Shown: piece after piece, positions 14,900 through 24,230 of the stretch
Numbering within the stretch: position 1 is the first letter of the stretch
How the letters are laid out: each line of letters begins with the position of its first letter
Assembly (NCBI GenBank): GCA_019635355.1
Contig: JAHBZQ010000001.1
Coordinates: forward strand, 2,976,001 to 3,040,000
Reading direction: 5' to 3'
From: Rhizobacter sp.
GTDB lineage: Bacteria; Pseudomonadota; Gammaproteobacteria; Burkholderiales; Burkholderiaceae_C
DNA: 64,000 nt
The notes under the pieces: model-generated
Told to the model about the DNA's origin: nothing
The model's input: only the letters and a program-made list of their open reading frames with translations
The model's database searches: none
Program-made: the position numbers and the translations under genes

Positions 14900-16087
14900 A
14901 TGAGAGTCCAGGTCGCCATCATCGGAGCAGGCCCATCAGGCTTGTTGTTAGGTGCCAAGCTGCACCAGGCCGGCATCGATGCCATCGTCATCGAACAACG
15001 CAGCGCCGACTACGTGCTCGGCCGCATCCGCGCCGGGGTGCTGGAGCAGGGCTGCGTCGACATGATGGACAGCCTGGGCCTGGGCGAGCGCATGCATGCC
15101 GAAGGCCTGGTGCACGGCGGCTTCAACCTCGGCTACCGCAACACCCACCACCGCATCGACCTGCACGCGCTCACCGGCAAGAACGTGATGGTCTACGGCC
15201 AGACCGAAGTCACGCGCGACCTGATGGACGCCCGCGCCGCCTGGGGCGCGAAGACGGTGTACGAGGCCGAGAACGTGCGCATCCACGGCTTCGACGGCAA
15301 CACGCCGTCGGTCACGTACACCAAAGACGGCAAGACACACGAGGTGCAGTGCGACTACATCGCCGGCTGCGACGGCTTCCACGGCGTGAGCCGCGCAAGC
15401 GTGCCGGCGCAGAGCATCCAGCACTACGAGCGTGTCTACCCCTTCGGCTGGCTGGGCGTGCTGGCCGACGTGCCGCCGGTCGCGCACGAGCTCATCTATT
15501 CCAACCACGAGCGTGGTTTCGCGCTGTGCAGCATGCGCTCGAAGACGCGCAGCCGCTACTACATCCAGTGCTCGCTCGACGACAAGGTCGAGAACTGGAG
15601 CGACCAGGCCTTCTGGGACGAGCTGCGCAAGCGCCTCGACCCCGAGGCCGCCGCCAGCATGGTCACCGGCCCGTCGATCGAGAAGAGCATCGCGCCGCTG
15701 CGCAGCTTCGTCGCCGAGCCGATGCGTTTCGGCCGGCTCTTCCTCGTGGGCGACGCGGCGCACATCGTGCCGCCCACCGGCGCCAAGGGCCTGAACCTCG
15801 CCGCGAGCGACGTGCACTACCTCGCCCACGGCCTCATCGAGCACTACCACGAGAAAAGCGTGGCGGGCCTCGACGCCTACTCCGGCCGCGCGCTGCGCCG
15901 CGTGTGGAAGGCGGTGCGCTTCTCGTGGTGGTTCACCGCGCTGATGCACAAGTTCCCGGCTGCCGCGGGCGACACCGGCGCCATCAGCCAGAAGATCCAG
16001 GAAGCCGAGATCGACTACCTGCTGGGCTCGCAGGCGGCGATGACCTCGCTCGCCGAAAACTACGTGGGCCTGCCCTACGAGGTGTGA
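14900..16087 (+). CDS. pobA: 4-hydroxybenzoate 3-monooxygenase
   Basis: A 395-residue flavoprotein that hydroxylates 4-hydroxybenzoate to protocatechuate with NADPH and oxygen, feeding the beta-ketoadipate or protocatechuate-cleavage routes. The FAD motif GAGPSG is at residues 9-14. RAGVLEQGCVDMM, the NADPH-region DGFHGVSR and the second FAD motif GDAAHIVPPTGAKGLN are all as in the characterised Pseudomonas enzyme, whose length (394) it matches. The start follows an aagg-agac ribosome-binding sequence. The partner pobR lies directly upstream. Vanillate demethylation, coded further on, yields the same protocatechuate. Confidence 0.96.
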   Translation: MRVQVAIIGAGPSGLLLGAKLHQAGIDAIVIEQRSADYVLGRIRAGVLEQGCVDMMDSLGLGERMHAEGLVHGGFNLGYRNTHHRIDLHALTGKNVMVYGQTEVTRDLMDARAAWGAKTVYEAENVRIHGFDGNTPSVTYTKDGKTHEVQCDYIAGCDGFHGVSRASVPAQSIQHYERVYPFGWLGVLADVPPVAHELIYSNHERGFALCSMRSKTRSRYYIQCSLDDKVENWSDQAFWDELRKRLDPEAAASMVTGPSIEKSIAPLRSFVAEPMRFGRLFLVGDAAHIVPPTGAKGLNLAASDVHYLAHGLIEHYHEKSVAGLDAYSGRALRRVWKAVRFSWWFTALMHKFPAAAGDTGAISQKIQEAEIDYLLGSQAAMTSLAENYVGLPYEV

Positions 16088-16105
16088 CCGGGCGTTGACA
16101 GAGAA

Positions 16106-16128
16106 GGCCCCCCGAAGGGGGTGGGCCC
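16106..16128 (+). terminator. Terminator-like hairpin after pobA
   Basis: Runs of C and G around gaa (cccccgaaggggg), extended by ggcc/ggcc flanks, form a strong stem 19 bp after the pobA stop. No T-tract follows, so its action as an intrinsic terminator is uncertain. Confidence 0.45.
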
Positions 16129-16142
16129 GAGTGCGACTTCCT

Positions 16143-16160
16143 GCCGCGCGTTAACGCGGC
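16143..16160. other. Small hairpin gccgcg-cgttaa-cgcggc
   Basis: Perfect 6-bp arms around cgttaa, 79 bp upstream of the lipoprotein gene and 56 bp after pobA. It may be a second terminator stem or a binding site; nothing else in the 151-bp gap stands out. Confidence 0.35.
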
Positions 16161-16238
16161 GCTCCCATCGTTTGCAGTTGGTAACGCCTTCTGTACGCGG
16201 GGCTCAGGCAGCATGCCGGCTCACAAGGGAGAAACAAC

Positions 16239-17654
16239 ATGACGCACGCACACCCGGGCCGTTCGGCCCTGCGAAGCCTGAGCCTGTCGATCGCGGCCAC
16301 GGCCCTGCTCGCCGCCTGCGGGGCCGGCACCGACTCGGTCCACAACGAAGCCGCACCCCCGGCCGCCCCCTCGCCCGCCCCCGCCCCCGCGCCGGCACCC
16401 GCCCCGGCGCCCAGCCCGGCCCCCGCGCCCGCCCCGGGCACCGCGGTGACCTACTACTTCTCGGACTGCCAGACGGGCGCGGCCAGCACCTGCGTGCCCG
16501 GCAACAACGCCAACCCCGGCACCAGCCCGAGCGCCCCCAAACGCACGCTCGCCGGCCTCAACCTCGACACCCTGCCCGCCGGAAGCCAGCTCCTCTTCGC
16601 CCGCGGCGGTGCTTGGACCGGCTTCAACGTGCAGGTGCACAACCTCAACGTCACCGCCGCCGCACCGCTGGTGTTCGACAGCTACACGCCCGCCTGGGGC
16701 GGCACGGCGCGGCCGTGGCTCGTGGCCGGCGGCGCGTCCTACGCCTTTCAGACCAGCCACTACAACCGCACCGAAGACAGCGGCGGCTACGTGTTCCGCA
16801 ACCTCAAGCTCGACGGCAACGGCCAGCCAGGTTGGGGCATCCACCTGCGCAACCTGTCGCACGACATCCTGATCGAGAACCTCGAGATCACCGGCTTCGA
16901 GATCGGCCTGCACTTCCAGAACGAAAGCCCCATCGGCAACGTGATGGTGCGCAACAACCACATCCACCACAACGGGTCGATGGGCATGCTCGGCTCCTCG
17001 GTCAACCTCACCTTCGAGGGCAACACCTTCGAGGCCAACAACTTCTCGGGCAGCGCCTTCAACCACGCCATCTACTTGGGCGGCCACGGCACCAACGGTG
17101 TGATCCGCAACAACACCTTCGTGCGCAACTCGGTGTGCACCCGCGCGCCGTGTGCCGACAGCAGCCCGGTCGACGCCACGCTCTGCCGCGGCGGCAACGT
17201 GACGGTCCACGGCCAGTGGGACGGCCTCCTGATCGAAGGCAACACCATCGAGCAGACCGCCGGCACCGGCAGTTGCTACGGTTTCTCGATCACTCCCGGC
17301 TACACCTCGGCCGAGTTTTTCCGGCGCGTGGTGGTGCGCGGCAACACGGTGGTGAACGTCGGCTGCGGCATCTGCGTCGGCGCGGCCAACGCCCCGCTCA
17401 TCGAGAACAACCGGCTCTTCAACACGCAGAACCGGCCCGTGACCCCAACCGTGCTCGGGGCACATGTGGACAGCGCCGGCAGCGGTGGCGACGACGTCGA
17501 CAACGGCGGCATCGTGCGCAACAACATCCTGTGCAACACCTATTCCGGCCAGAGCACCCAGTTCCTCCTGGCCATCAACGCGGGCAGCTACACCAGCACC
17601 GGCAACTCCATCCGCTCCGGCGCCGACGCCAGCACCGGGCCCTGCGCGCGCTGA
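16239..17654 (+). CDS. Secreted lipoprotein with right-handed beta-helix domain
   Basis: A 471-residue predicted lipoprotein. The signal peptide ends in the lipobox LLAAC with Cys27 as the lipidated residue. A proline/alanine linker (about 39-68) looks like a spacer from the membrane. The rest (about 150-450) has repeating turns of the type NLxIENLEITG, VRNNHIHHN, VIRNNTFVRNS and LIEGNTIEQT, typical of parallel beta-helix repeats found in pectate-lyase-like and carbohydrate-active proteins. Several cysteines may form disulfides. I do not recognise a catalytic triad, so the substrate (a polysaccharide is likely) is open. It stands alone, convergent with the livF end 10 bp away. Confidence 0.8.
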   Translation: MTHAHPGRSALRSLSLSIAATALLAACGAGTDSVHNEAAPPAAPSPAPAPAPAPAPAPSPAPAPAPGTAVTYYFSDCQTGAASTCVPGNNANPGTSPSAPKRTLAGLNLDTLPAGSQLLFARGGAWTGFNVQVHNLNVTAAAPLVFDSYTPAWGGTARPWLVAGGASYAFQTSHYNRTEDSGGYVFRNLKLDGNGQPGWGIHLRNLSHDILIENLEITGFEIGLHFQNESPIGNVMVRNNHIHHNGSMGMLGSSVNLTFEGNTFEANNFSGSAFNHAIYLGGHGTNGVIRNNTFVRNSVCTRAPCADSSPVDATLCRGGNVTVHGQWDGLLIEGNTIEQTAGTGSCYGFSITPGYTSAEFFRRVVVRGNTVVNVGCGICVGAANAPLIENNRLFNTQNRPVTPTVLGAHVDSAGSGGDDVDNGGIVRNNILCNTYSGQSTQFLLAINAGSYTSTGNSIRSGADASTGPCAR

Positions 17655-17664
17655 AGCCGCGCGC

Positions 17665-18364
17665 TCAGGCCTTCGCGACAGCCAGCCAGCGATCCAGCTG
17701 CTCGGGCGCGGCGAGCAGTGCTTCGCTGCGGTCGCGGTGCACCACCTGGCCGCGGTCGAGCACGACGGCGCTGTGCGTGATCGGCAGGATCATGCGCGGG
17801 TTCTGCTCCACGATGATGGCCGACATGCCTTCGTCTCGCACCACGCGGGCGATGCTGCGCAGCAGCTCTTCCACGATGATGGGGGCGAGGCCTTCCAGCG
17901 GCTCGTCGAGCAGCAGCAGCTTGGGGTTGAGCACCAGCGCGCGGGCCACGGCAAGCATCTGCTGCTCGCCACCCGAGAGCTGGTTGCCCATGTTCGACTT
18001 GCGCTCTGCGAGGCGCGGGAACATCTCGTAGGCGCGCGCCACCGTCCACGGGCCGGGCCGCGCGACGGCGGTCAGGTTCTCGTGCACGGTGAGCGACTTG
18101 AAGATGTTGCGCTCCTGCGGCACCCAGCCGATGCCGGCACCGGCGCGCAGGTGGGCCGGCAGGCTCGTGATGTCTTGCGCGGCGAGCGAGATGCGGCCGG
18201 CGTGGCGGCGTGTCACGCCCACGAGCGTGTTCATGAGGGTCGTCTTGCCGGTGCCGTTGCGGCCGAGCAGTGCCAACGACTGGCCGGCCTCCAGCGTGAG
18301 GTCGACGCCCTGCACCACCACCGCTTCGCCGTAGCCCGACTTCAGGCCTTCGACCTTGAGCAGC

Positions 18365-18372
<8 letters not shown>
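17665..18372 (-). CDS. livF: Liv-type ABC transporter ATP-binding protein (LivF)
   Basis: A 235-residue ATPase of the branched-chain amino acid (HAAT) transporter class. Walker A is GRNGTGKTT (about 38-46), the ABC signature LSGGEQQ, Walker B LLLLDEPLEGLAP and the switch histidine region is replaced by VEQNPR, as is usual for LivF, where EQN follows. It is the last gene of the run livH-livM-livG-livF. Its start at 18372 overlaps the livG stop by 8 bp. The set follows vanA-vanR-vanB, so the substrate is more likely an aromatic acid such as vanillate than an amino acid; that is inferred from context. Confidence 0.92.
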
Positions 18373-19113
<741 letters not shown>

Positions 19114-19117
<4 letters not shown>

Positions 19118-20100
19118 GCCTGGCCTCCGCGTTTGAACCACGTCCACGGGCGGATCAGGCGCTCGCGGCCGACCAGCATCAGCACCACGAGGAAGAGCCC
19201 CAGCCAGAAGGTCCAGTACTGCGGCGTCCACGCGGAGACGAGGTCGTGCAGCAGCTTGAAGATGATGGCGCCGAAGATGCCGCCGTAGAGGTACGCGGTG
19301 CCGCCGATCACGAGCACCAGCACGAGGTCGGCGCTGCGGTGGAACTCGAAGCCGTCGAGCGAGGCGAAGCCGGAGGTCTGCGCCATCAGCGCACCCGCCG
19401 CGCCGGCCACGGCCGCGCCCAGCGTGTAGACCGCCACCAGCCGCAGGTGCACCGACAGGCCGATGCTCTGCGTGCGCAGTCGGTTGTCGCGCAGCGCCTT
19501 GAGCGAATAGCCGAAGGGCGAATGCACGATGCGGCGCGTGATCAGCACGCACACCGCGAGCACCGCCAGGCTGTAGGCATACGCCGTCTTGCCGAAGAGG
19601 TCGAACTCGAAGGTGCCGAGCAGCTTGCCCATCACCACGCCTTGCAGGCCGTCGGCACCGCCGGTCAGCCAGTCGAGCTTGTTGGCGAGTTCATAGAGCA
19701 CGGCCGCCACGCCGAGCGTGATCATGAGCCGCGTGAGGTCGGAGCCGCGCATGATGAGCACGCTGCACAGCGCCCCCAGCACCGCCGTGCCGGCCACGGC
19801 CACCGCCAGGCCCACCAGCGGGTCGGGCATCACGTGCTTGGCGAAGAGCGCAGCCGTGTAGGCGCCGAAGCCGAAGAAGGCCGCATGGCCGAGCGACACG
19901 ATGCCGGCGTAACCGAGGATGAGGTCGAGCGAGAGCGCAAAGAGCGCGAGGATCGCGATCTCGTTGAGCAGCAACGCGTGGCGGCCCGAGAGGAAGACCG
20001 AGGCGATGGCCACCACCGCGAGCGCGATCTCCCACCAGCGCCAGCCCAAAGCGGCGCGCAGCGAGGCCTGCACTTTCTCCAAGGAGGTGCCTGCGCTCAT
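19114..20100 (-). CDS. livM: Liv-type ABC transporter permease (LivM)
   Basis: A 328-residue inner-membrane permease with about eight to nine hydrophobic segments and the family signature LILGYAGIVSLGHAAFFGFGA near residues 60-80 (LxxGYxGxxSLGHxAFfGxGAY) shown here in part: GYAGIVSLGHAAFF. The sequence ALRDNRLRTQSIGL (coupling loop) is also typical. Start and stop codons overlap those of livH and livG by 4 bp each. It pairs with LivH to form the channel for the substrate delivered by the binding protein coded at 21062-22237. Confidence 0.93.
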
Positions 20101-20957
20101 TTCGAACCCCTCTGGCCGAAGAGGCCCTGCGGACGCCAGGTGAGGATGGCGATCATCAGCGCGTAGACGATGAAGGCGCCGAGCTTGGGCGCGTAGTACT
20201 TGCCAAACACGTCGGCGATGCCGAGCAGCAGCGCGGCGAGCAGCGGGCCGGTGATGGTGGTGGTGCCACCGACCGACACCACGATCAGGAAATACACCAT
20301 GAACTTGAGCGGGAAGATCGGCTCCAGGCCCAGCACTTCCGCGCCGAGCGCGCCGCCGAGCCCGGCCAGGCCCGAGCCCACCGCGAAGGTGAGCAGGAAG
20401 ACCTGGTTGACATTGATGCCGAGGCCGCGCGCGACACGCGGGTCATCGACCGCCGCGCGCAGGCGGCTGCCGAAACGCGTGCGGCTCAGGATCATCTGCA
20501 GCGCCACGGTCAACAGCCCGCACACGATGATGATGAAGAGGCGGTACTTGCCGATGCCGACATCGGCGAGGTCGAAGCGGCCCTGCAGCCACTCAGGCAC
20601 CGAGATCATCTGCTGCTGCGAGCCGATGATGTAGTCGACCCCCGCCACCGCCATGAAGACGAGGCCGATGGAAAACAGCACCTGGTCGAGGTGCGGCCGG
20701 TTGTACATCGGCCGGTACAGCGTGCGCTCGAAGGCGGCGCCGAGCAGGGCGGTGAAGAGGAAGGCCAGGGGCAGCGTGGCCAGGAAGGGCACGCCCAGCT
20801 TGTTCATCAGCAGCACGGTGGTGTAGCCACCGGCCATCGCGAACGCACCGTGCGCAAGGTTGATGAAGTTCATCAGGCCCATCGTGACCGCGAGGCCGAC
20901 GGACAGGACGAACAGCAGCATGCCGTAGGCGATGCCGTCGAAGAGGAGGGTCAGCAT
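20097..20957 (-). CDS. livH: Liv-type ABC transporter permease (LivH)
   Basis: A 286-residue membrane protein with about eight hydrophobic segments. The start MLTLLFDGIAYGMLLFVLSV and MGLMNFINLAHGAFAMAGGY match the LivH family, as do GSRLRAAVDDPRVARGLGIN and the glycine-rich helices GLGGALGAEVLG. Its stop overlaps the livM start (ATGA). A 104-bp gap with a hairpin separates it from the binding-protein gene upstream, which may lower expression of the membrane parts relative to the binding protein. Confidence 0.93.
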   Translation of the reverse strand: MLTLLFDGIAYGMLLFVLSVGLAVTMGLMNFINLAHGAFAMAGGYTTVLLMNKLGVPFLATLPLAFLFTALLGAAFERTLYRPMYNRPHLDQVLFSIGLVFMAVAGVDYIIGSQQQMISVPEWLQGRFDLADVGIGKYRLFIIIVCGLLTVALQMILSRTRFGSRLRAAVDDPRVARGLGINVNQVFLLTFAVGSGLAGLGGALGAEVLGLEPIFPLKFMVYFLIVVSVGGTTTITGPLLAALLLGIADVFGKYYAPKLGAFIVYALMIAILTWRPQGLFGQRGSK

Positions 20958-20990
20958 AGAAGAGGAGCGGTGAACGAAGCGGTGCGCGAC

Positions 20991-21036
20991 GGAGCGCCGG
21001 GCCGCCCCAAGCCCGGCGCGCTCCCCCTCGGGGGGA
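20991..21036. other. GC-rich double hairpin between binding protein and livH
   Basis: ggagcg-ccgggc pairs with gcccggcgcgctcc (one 2-base bulge), followed at once by ccccctcgggggg. Such blocks are, as far as I recall, frequent between genes in Comamonadaceae-type genomes. It sits in the 104-bp gap of an operon, where it could partly terminate transcription or protect the 3' end of the upstream message. Confidence 0.6.
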
Positions 21037-21061
21037 TGGCGCCGAAGGCGTCAGGGGGCCG

Positions 21062-22237
21062 TCATTTCGCGCCCAGCTTGCCCGGGTCCTTCACGGCCTT
21101 CTGCACGTCGAACTCCTGGTTCCACAGTTGGCCGCCCACACGCTCGACCTTGCGGATGTAGATGTCGTGCACCACGTCGCGCGTCTGCGCGTCGATCATC
21201 ACCGGCCCACGCGGGCTCTCGAAGACCTGGCCCTTCATCGCGGCCAGCAGGTCGTCACCGCCGCCCTTGCCCTTGGTGGCTTCGAGCGCCTTGTAGATCA
21301 CGCGCATGCCGTCGTAGCCGGCCACCGCCATGAAGTTGGGGCGGAACTTGTTGGCGGCCTCGAAGGCCTGCACGAACTTCTTGTTCATCGGCGAGTTGTG
21401 CGACGCGGAGTAGTGCTGCGCGGTCACCACGCCGAGGGCCACGTCGCCCATGTCGTTGAGCTGGTCGTCGTCGGTGATGTCGCCGGTGCCGATGAGCTTG
21501 ATGCCCGACTTGTCGAGGCCACGCTCGGCAAACTGCTTCATGAAGGCCGCGCCCTGGCCCGAGGGCAGGAAGACGAACACCGCATCGGGCTTGGCATCGC
21601 GCACCTTCTGCAGGAAGGGTGCGAAGTCGGGGCTCTTCAGCGGCGAGCGGATCTCGGCCACGATCTCGCCGCCATTGAGCTGGAACTGGCTCTTGAAGAA
21701 CTTCTCGGCGTCGATGCCGGGGGCGTAGTCGGTCACGAGCGTGACGACCTTCTTGATCTTGTTCTTGCCCGCCCACTCGCCCATCGCCACGGCCGCCTGC
21801 GGCAGCGTGAAGCTCGTGCGCACGATGTAGGGCGACGCGGTGGTGATGACGGAGGTGGCGGCGGCCGTCACGACCATCGGCACCTTGGCCTGCGTGGCGA
21901 TGGGCGCGGTGGCCATCGCGAGCGGCGTGAGGCCGAAGCCGGCCAGCACGTCGACCTTGTCGTTGACCACCAGCTCCTGCGCGAGGCGGCGGGTGGAGTC
22001 GGCCACGCCGGCGTCGTCCTTGATGATGAGTTCGATCTTGCGGCCGGCGACGGTGGCGCCGTTCTGCGCCATGTAGAGCTTGGCCGCGGCTTCGATCTGC
22101 CGGCCGGTGGAGGCCGACTGGCCGGTCATGGGCAGGATGAAGCCGATCTTGAACGGCGCCGCCTGGGCGAACGCCTGCGGAACGGTGAGAGCGAGCGCGA
22201 GAGGCAGGACGCCTTTCAGGACGTGGCGTTTTTGCAT
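21062..22237 (-). CDS. Periplasmic substrate-binding protein of a Liv-type ABC transporter
   Basis: A 391-residue type I periplasmic binding protein (Peripla_BP_6 type). The signal peptide is MQKRHVLKGVLPLALALTVP with cleavage likely after QAFAQA. The mature start FKIGFILPMTGQSASTGRQI and the hinge-region pattern VTLVTDYAPGIDAEKFFKSQ are typical of LivJ-like proteins used for amides, aromatic acids or branched amino acids. It precedes livH-livM-livG-livF and follows vanB after 145 bp. An aromatic acid ligand is suggested by the neighbourhood only. Confidence 0.9.
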   Translation of the reverse strand: MQKRHVLKGVLPLALALTVPQAFAQAAPFKIGFILPMTGQSASTGRQIEAAAKLYMAQNGATVAGRKIELIIKDDAGVADSTRRLAQELVVNDKVDVLAGFGLTPLAMATAPIATQAKVPMVVTAAATSVITTASPYIVRTSFTLPQAAVAMGEWAGKNKIKKVVTLVTDYAPGIDAEKFFKSQFQLNGGEIVAEIRSPLKSPDFAPFLQKVRDAKPDAVFVFLPSGQGAAFMKQFAERGLDKSGIKLIGTGDITDDDQLNDMGDVALGVVTAQHYSASHNSPMNKKFVQAFEAANKFRPNFMAVAGYDGMRVIYKALEATKGKGGGDDLLAAMKGQVFESPRGPVMIDAQTRDVVHDIYIRKVERVGGQLWNQEFDVQKAVKDPGKLGAK

Positions 22238-22348
22238 GGTGTGTCTCCGGGTGGCGGGGGGAATCGAAGAGTGTGCGGACTGTGCGCCATGCGTGCGCTA
22301 TTCGGCAATCAGGGAGTTCGACTACCAGCTATGCCGCGCCGGCATGAC

Positions 22349-22368
22349 GGCCAGGGAAGACCCTGGCC
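22349..22368 (-). terminator. Hairpin between vanB and the transporter genes
   Basis: Perfect 8-bp arms ggccaggg / ccctggcc around aaga, 14 bp after the vanB stop. No T-run follows, so it may be an RNA-stabilising or partial termination stem between the van genes and the transporter genes rather than a full terminator. The rest of the 145-bp gap shows nothing distinct. Confidence 0.45.
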
Positions 22369-22382
22369 CTTCGCCGGGAACT

Positions 22383-23357
22383 TCAGTCGGCGCGGTACGC
22401 GGTGTCGAGTACCACCCCACCGCCACTCACGCGCGACACGCAAGCGCACAGGCGCTGGTTGGCCTGGTGTTCGTGCGGGCTGAAGAACACGTCGCGGTGG
22501 TCGATCTGGCCCTGCACCGAGATCACGTCCATCGCACACAGGCCGCACTCGCCGCGGCAGCAGTCCGACAAAGTCTCCACGCCGTGCTCTTCCAGCACGT
22601 CGAGCAGCGTGCGGTCGGGCGGCACCTCGATGCGCAGCTGGTGGCGCGGCAGCTCCACCCAGAAGGGCTCGGCCGCGTGGTGGCCACTGTTGCCGAAGGT
22701 CTCGAAGCGCAGGTCGGCGGGCGGCCGGCCGGCGGCGGCCCAGGCGTCGCGCGCCGCGTCGAGCAGGCCCAGCGGGCCGCACACCAGCATCTGCGCGCCG
22801 GGGGCAAGCGAGGCGATCTCACGGTCGAGGCTCAGGCGCTCGTCGGCATCGCTGCAATAGGTCTGCAGACGCTCGCCGAGCGTGAGCTGCAGCGTGTCGG
22901 CGTAGACCAGCTCGGCGGCGCAGCGGGCGGCGTAGCACATGCGCACGTCGGCGCCTTTCGCGGCCAGCATCTGCGCCATGCCCACCAGCGGCGTGATGCC
23001 GATGCCGCCGGCCACGAGCAGGAACTGCGGCGCGTTGAAGGCGAGTTCGAAGTGGTTGTCGGGCTCGCCGATGGTCAGCTCTTCGCCGTCTTCGAGCGAC
23101 CACATGTGGCGCGAGCCGCCGTGGCCTTCAGCCGCCAGCTTGACGGCGATGCGATAGACGGCCGGGTCGTGCAGACCAACGAGTGAATAGGAGCGTGTCT
23201 CTTCGCGGCCGTCGACCTTCACCTTGACCTTCAGGTGGCTGCCCACCGTCCACGGCTTCACGCCGCCCTCGGGGCGGATCTCGAACTCGCGCACGGTGGG
23301 GCTCAGGTTGCGGTGGGCGCGGATGTGGGCGGGGTGCCAGGTGTTGCTGCTTTTCAT
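22383..23357 (-). CDS. vanB: Vanillate O-demethylase oxidoreductase subunit
   Basis: A 324-residue reductase of the phthalate dioxygenase reductase type. It passes electrons from NAD(P)H through FMN and a 2Fe-2S cluster to the oxygenase VanA. The FMN region RSYSLVG (about 55-61), the NAD-binding GGIGITPLVGMA and the C-terminal plant-type ferredoxin (DCCRGECGLCAMDV with a last cysteine in RLCACVS) appear in the usual order. It is separated from vanA by the regulator gene and a 114-bp gap that holds a REP-like element. The start at 23357 gives the standard length. Confidence 0.93.
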   Translation of the reverse strand: MKSSNTWHPAHIRAHRNLSPTVREFEIRPEGGVKPWTVGSHLKVKVKVDGREETRSYSLVGLHDPAVYRIAVKLAAEGHGGSRHMWSLEDGEELTIGEPDNHFELAFNAPQFLLVAGGIGITPLVGMAQMLAAKGADVRMCYAARCAAELVYADTLQLTLGERLQTYCSDADERLSLDREIASLAPGAQMLVCGPLGLLDAARDAWAAAGRPPADLRFETFGNSGHHAAEPFWVELPRHQLRIEVPPDRTLLDVLEEHGVETLSDCCRGECGLCAMDVISVQGQIDHRDVFFSPHEHQANQRLCACVSRVSGGGVVLDTAYRAD

Positions 23358-23390
23358 GAGGTCAATCCAAGGTCAAGTCCGAATACACCT

Positions 23391-23460
23391 CCGTTCGGGC
23401 TGAGCTTGTCGAAGCCTGGTGCCAAGCGCGCAGGCCCTTCGACAGGCTCAGGGCGAACGG
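23391..23460. repeat. REP-like inverted repeat pair, copy 1
   Basis: Two inverted arms of about 25-28 bp: ccgttcgggctgagcttgtc (continuing gaag) and its near complement cttcgacaggctcagggcga (continuing acgg), about 18 bp apart. It fills most of the gap between vanR and vanB. Four more copies occur in the window. Confidence 0.9.
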
Positions 23461-23471
23461 AAAGAGATCCA

Positions 23472-24230
23472 TCACCGGGTGGCGCGGCGGCGGATCAGGC
23501 TCGCGCCGGGCAGGCGCTGCAGGCTCTGGTGGCTTTGCAGCGCCTCGCGCAGGTTCTGGTGGGCGATGCGGGCGTGTTCGCGCATCAGCGATTCGGCGCG
23601 TGCACCTTCGCGCTGCACGATGGCGTCGAGCACCGCACGGTGCTGGGCCTGCGCGACGACGAGCGTGTCGCGCGCATCGGGGCCGGTGGAGCGGGCGAGC
23701 ACGAAGCCGTTGGGCGAGGCGAAGGGCAAGGTCTTGGCCCGCTCCAGCTGGCGGGCGACGAGGTCGCTGCCGGCCATCTCGCTCAAGAGGTCATGGAAAC
23801 GGCCGTTCTGCTCGACGTAGCCGTTGAACGAGTCTTCGCTCAGCTCGGGTTGGGCCAGCAGGTCGTCGATGCGGGCGATGCAATCTCGTGCTTCGGCGAG
23901 CAGGATGGACGTGACGCCGCGCTCGGCCGCGAGGCGTGCGGCCAGGCCCTCGAGCGTGCCGCGCACTTCGATGGCATCGTGGATGTCGGCTTCGGAAAAA
24001 TCTTTCACCGCGAAGCCGCCGTTGGGCAGCGCTTCGAGCAAGCCTTCTTCCTGCAGGCGCACGAGCGCCATGCGGATCGGCGTGCGCGAGGCACCGAGCA
24101 GGTCGACCAGCGTGAGCTCGGCGATGCGGCTGCCGGCCTTCAGCTCTCCGTTGACGATGAGTTCACGCAGCTTGAGCTGGGCCCGCACCGTCTGCGAGGT
24201 GCCGGCGTCGTCCTCGAGCCTGGCGCTCAT
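23472..24230 (-). CDS. vanR: GntR/FadR-type regulator of the vanillate operon
   Basis: A 252-residue GntR-family regulator of the FCD class. The winged helix is at about 15-80 (LRELIVNGELKAGSRIAELT, GASRTPIRMALVRLQEEGLL), then the all-helical FCD effector domain (about 90-220) with metal-ligand-like His/Asp residues (HDLLSEMAGSDL, AQHRAVLDAI). VanR of this class represses vanAB and is released by vanillate in other bacteria. Here it lies inside the operon between vanA and vanB; its ATG overlaps the vanA stop by 4 bp. The start at 24230 gives the typical length. A TGTATACA palindrome upstream of vanA is a plausible target. Confidence 0.88.
   Translation of the reverse strand: MSARLEDDAGTSQTVRAQLKLRELIVNGELKAGSRIAELTLVDLLGASRTPIRMALVRLQEEGLLEALPNGGFAVKDFSEADIHDAIEVRGTLEGLAARLAAERGVTSILLAEARDCIARIDDLLAQPELSEDSFNGYVEQNGRFHDLLSEMAGSDLVARQLERAKTLPFASPNGFVLARSTGPDARDTLVVAQAQHRAVLDAIVQREGARAESLMREHARIAHQNLREALQSHQSLQRLPGASLIRRRATR

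Noticed and set aside
16350..16440. Repetitive ccc/gcc tract considered as a CRISPR or satellite repeat
   Set aside because: It codes the Pro-Ala linker of the lipoprotein; there are no spacers and no regular repeat-spacer spacing.
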